In this document: positions 6,362 to 6,421 of the stretch, piece after piece
Layout of the letters: the number at the start of each line of letters is the position of its first letter
Numbering within the stretch: position 1 is the stretch's first letter
Assembly: GCA_002358895.1 (NCBI GenBank)
Contig: DEPR01000042.1
Location: 13,563-19,983 of the forward strand
Origin: Ruminococcus sp. UBA3387
GTDB taxonomy: Bacteria > Bacillota > Clostridia > Oscillospirales > Ruminococcaceae
Direction: 5' to 3'
Length of the DNA stretch: 6,421 nt
Notes under the pieces: generated by a model
Databases searched by the model: none
Told to the model about the DNA's origin: nothing
What the model saw: only the letters and a program-made list of their open reading frames with translations
Made by a program: the position numbers and the translations under genes

Positions 6362-6421
6362 CTATTCAAAAGTAAAAATATCCGTCTTTGCAGTAACCTC
6401 TGTACGGTTTTTGTCAACAGG
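6362..6421 (-). CDS. possible C-terminal end of an upstream gene (cut by window edge)
   Basis: Reading in from the high-coordinate edge on the minus strand, one frame encodes PVDKNRTEVTAKTDIFTFE and then TAG at 6364-6362. The stop lies 27 bases before the uvrC ATG, the same tight packing as the other junctions. The composition (charged, no rare residues) looks like a soluble protein tail. A second frame is also open over this short span, so the assignment is tentative and the family cannot be named. If it is not coding, the segment is the uvrC leader. It holds a TTGACA at 6417-6412 but no good -10 hexamer at the right distance. Confidence 0.4.
   Translation of the reverse strand, partial: PVDKNRTEVTAKTDIFTFE

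Noticed and set aside
6389..6417. A sigma-A promoter for uvrC based on TTGACA at 6417-6412
   Set aside because: At 16-18 bases downstream the hexamers are TACTGC, ACTGCA and CTGCAA, which do not resemble TATAAT. The match also falls within a plausible upstream coding tail.
6344..6421. A LexA/SOS box upstream of uvrC
   Set aside because: No GAAC-N4-GTTC-like palindrome is present in the bases available. The true promoter may lie outside the window.

Overview
The window is a compact, single-direction stretch of a bacterial chromosome. Every supported gene lies on the minus strand, so transcription runs from high to low coordinates. Five complete genes are framed by two fragments cut by the window edges. 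In transcription order they are: the last codons of an unknown gene (6421-6362, tentative), uvrC (6334-4496), folC (4473-3211), a patatin-like phospholipase gene (3198-2350), a calcineurin-like metallophosphoesterase gene (2335-1466), a PepV-type M20 dipeptidase gene (1469-81), and the first 23 codons of a probable membrane protein (69-1).

The GC content looks to be in the mid-40s percent. Genes are preceded by AGAAAGG/AGGAGG-type Shine-Dalgarno sequences, TTG is used as a start codon, and the protein sequences look clostridial. Together these suggest an anaerobic Firmicute, perhaps a gut Clostridia/Ruminococcaceae member. That placement is an inference from style, not from a marker gene.

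The junctions between genes are 22, 12 and 14 bases, then a 4-base ATGA overlap, then 11 bases. No intrinsic terminator or convincing internal promoter is visible, so the genes probably form one operon with translational coupling. No non-coding stretch exceeds 100 bases. I see no RNA gene, mobile element, CRISPR array, attachment site or origin.

Functionally the cluster is housekeeping: nucleotide excision repair (UvrC), folate polyglutamylation/dihydrofolate synthesis (FolC), a lipid acyl hydrolase, a metal-dependent phosphoesterase, and intracellular dipeptide hydrolysis (PepV). These roles do not form one obvious pathway. The neighbouring patatin and phosphoesterase genes could act together in lipid or envelope turnover, but this is speculative. 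I do not find a convincing undescribed system. The most interesting local details are the non-ATG start of folC, a possible alternating RNA structure at the uvrC/folC junction, and start-site corrections for uvrC and the phosphoesterase gene.
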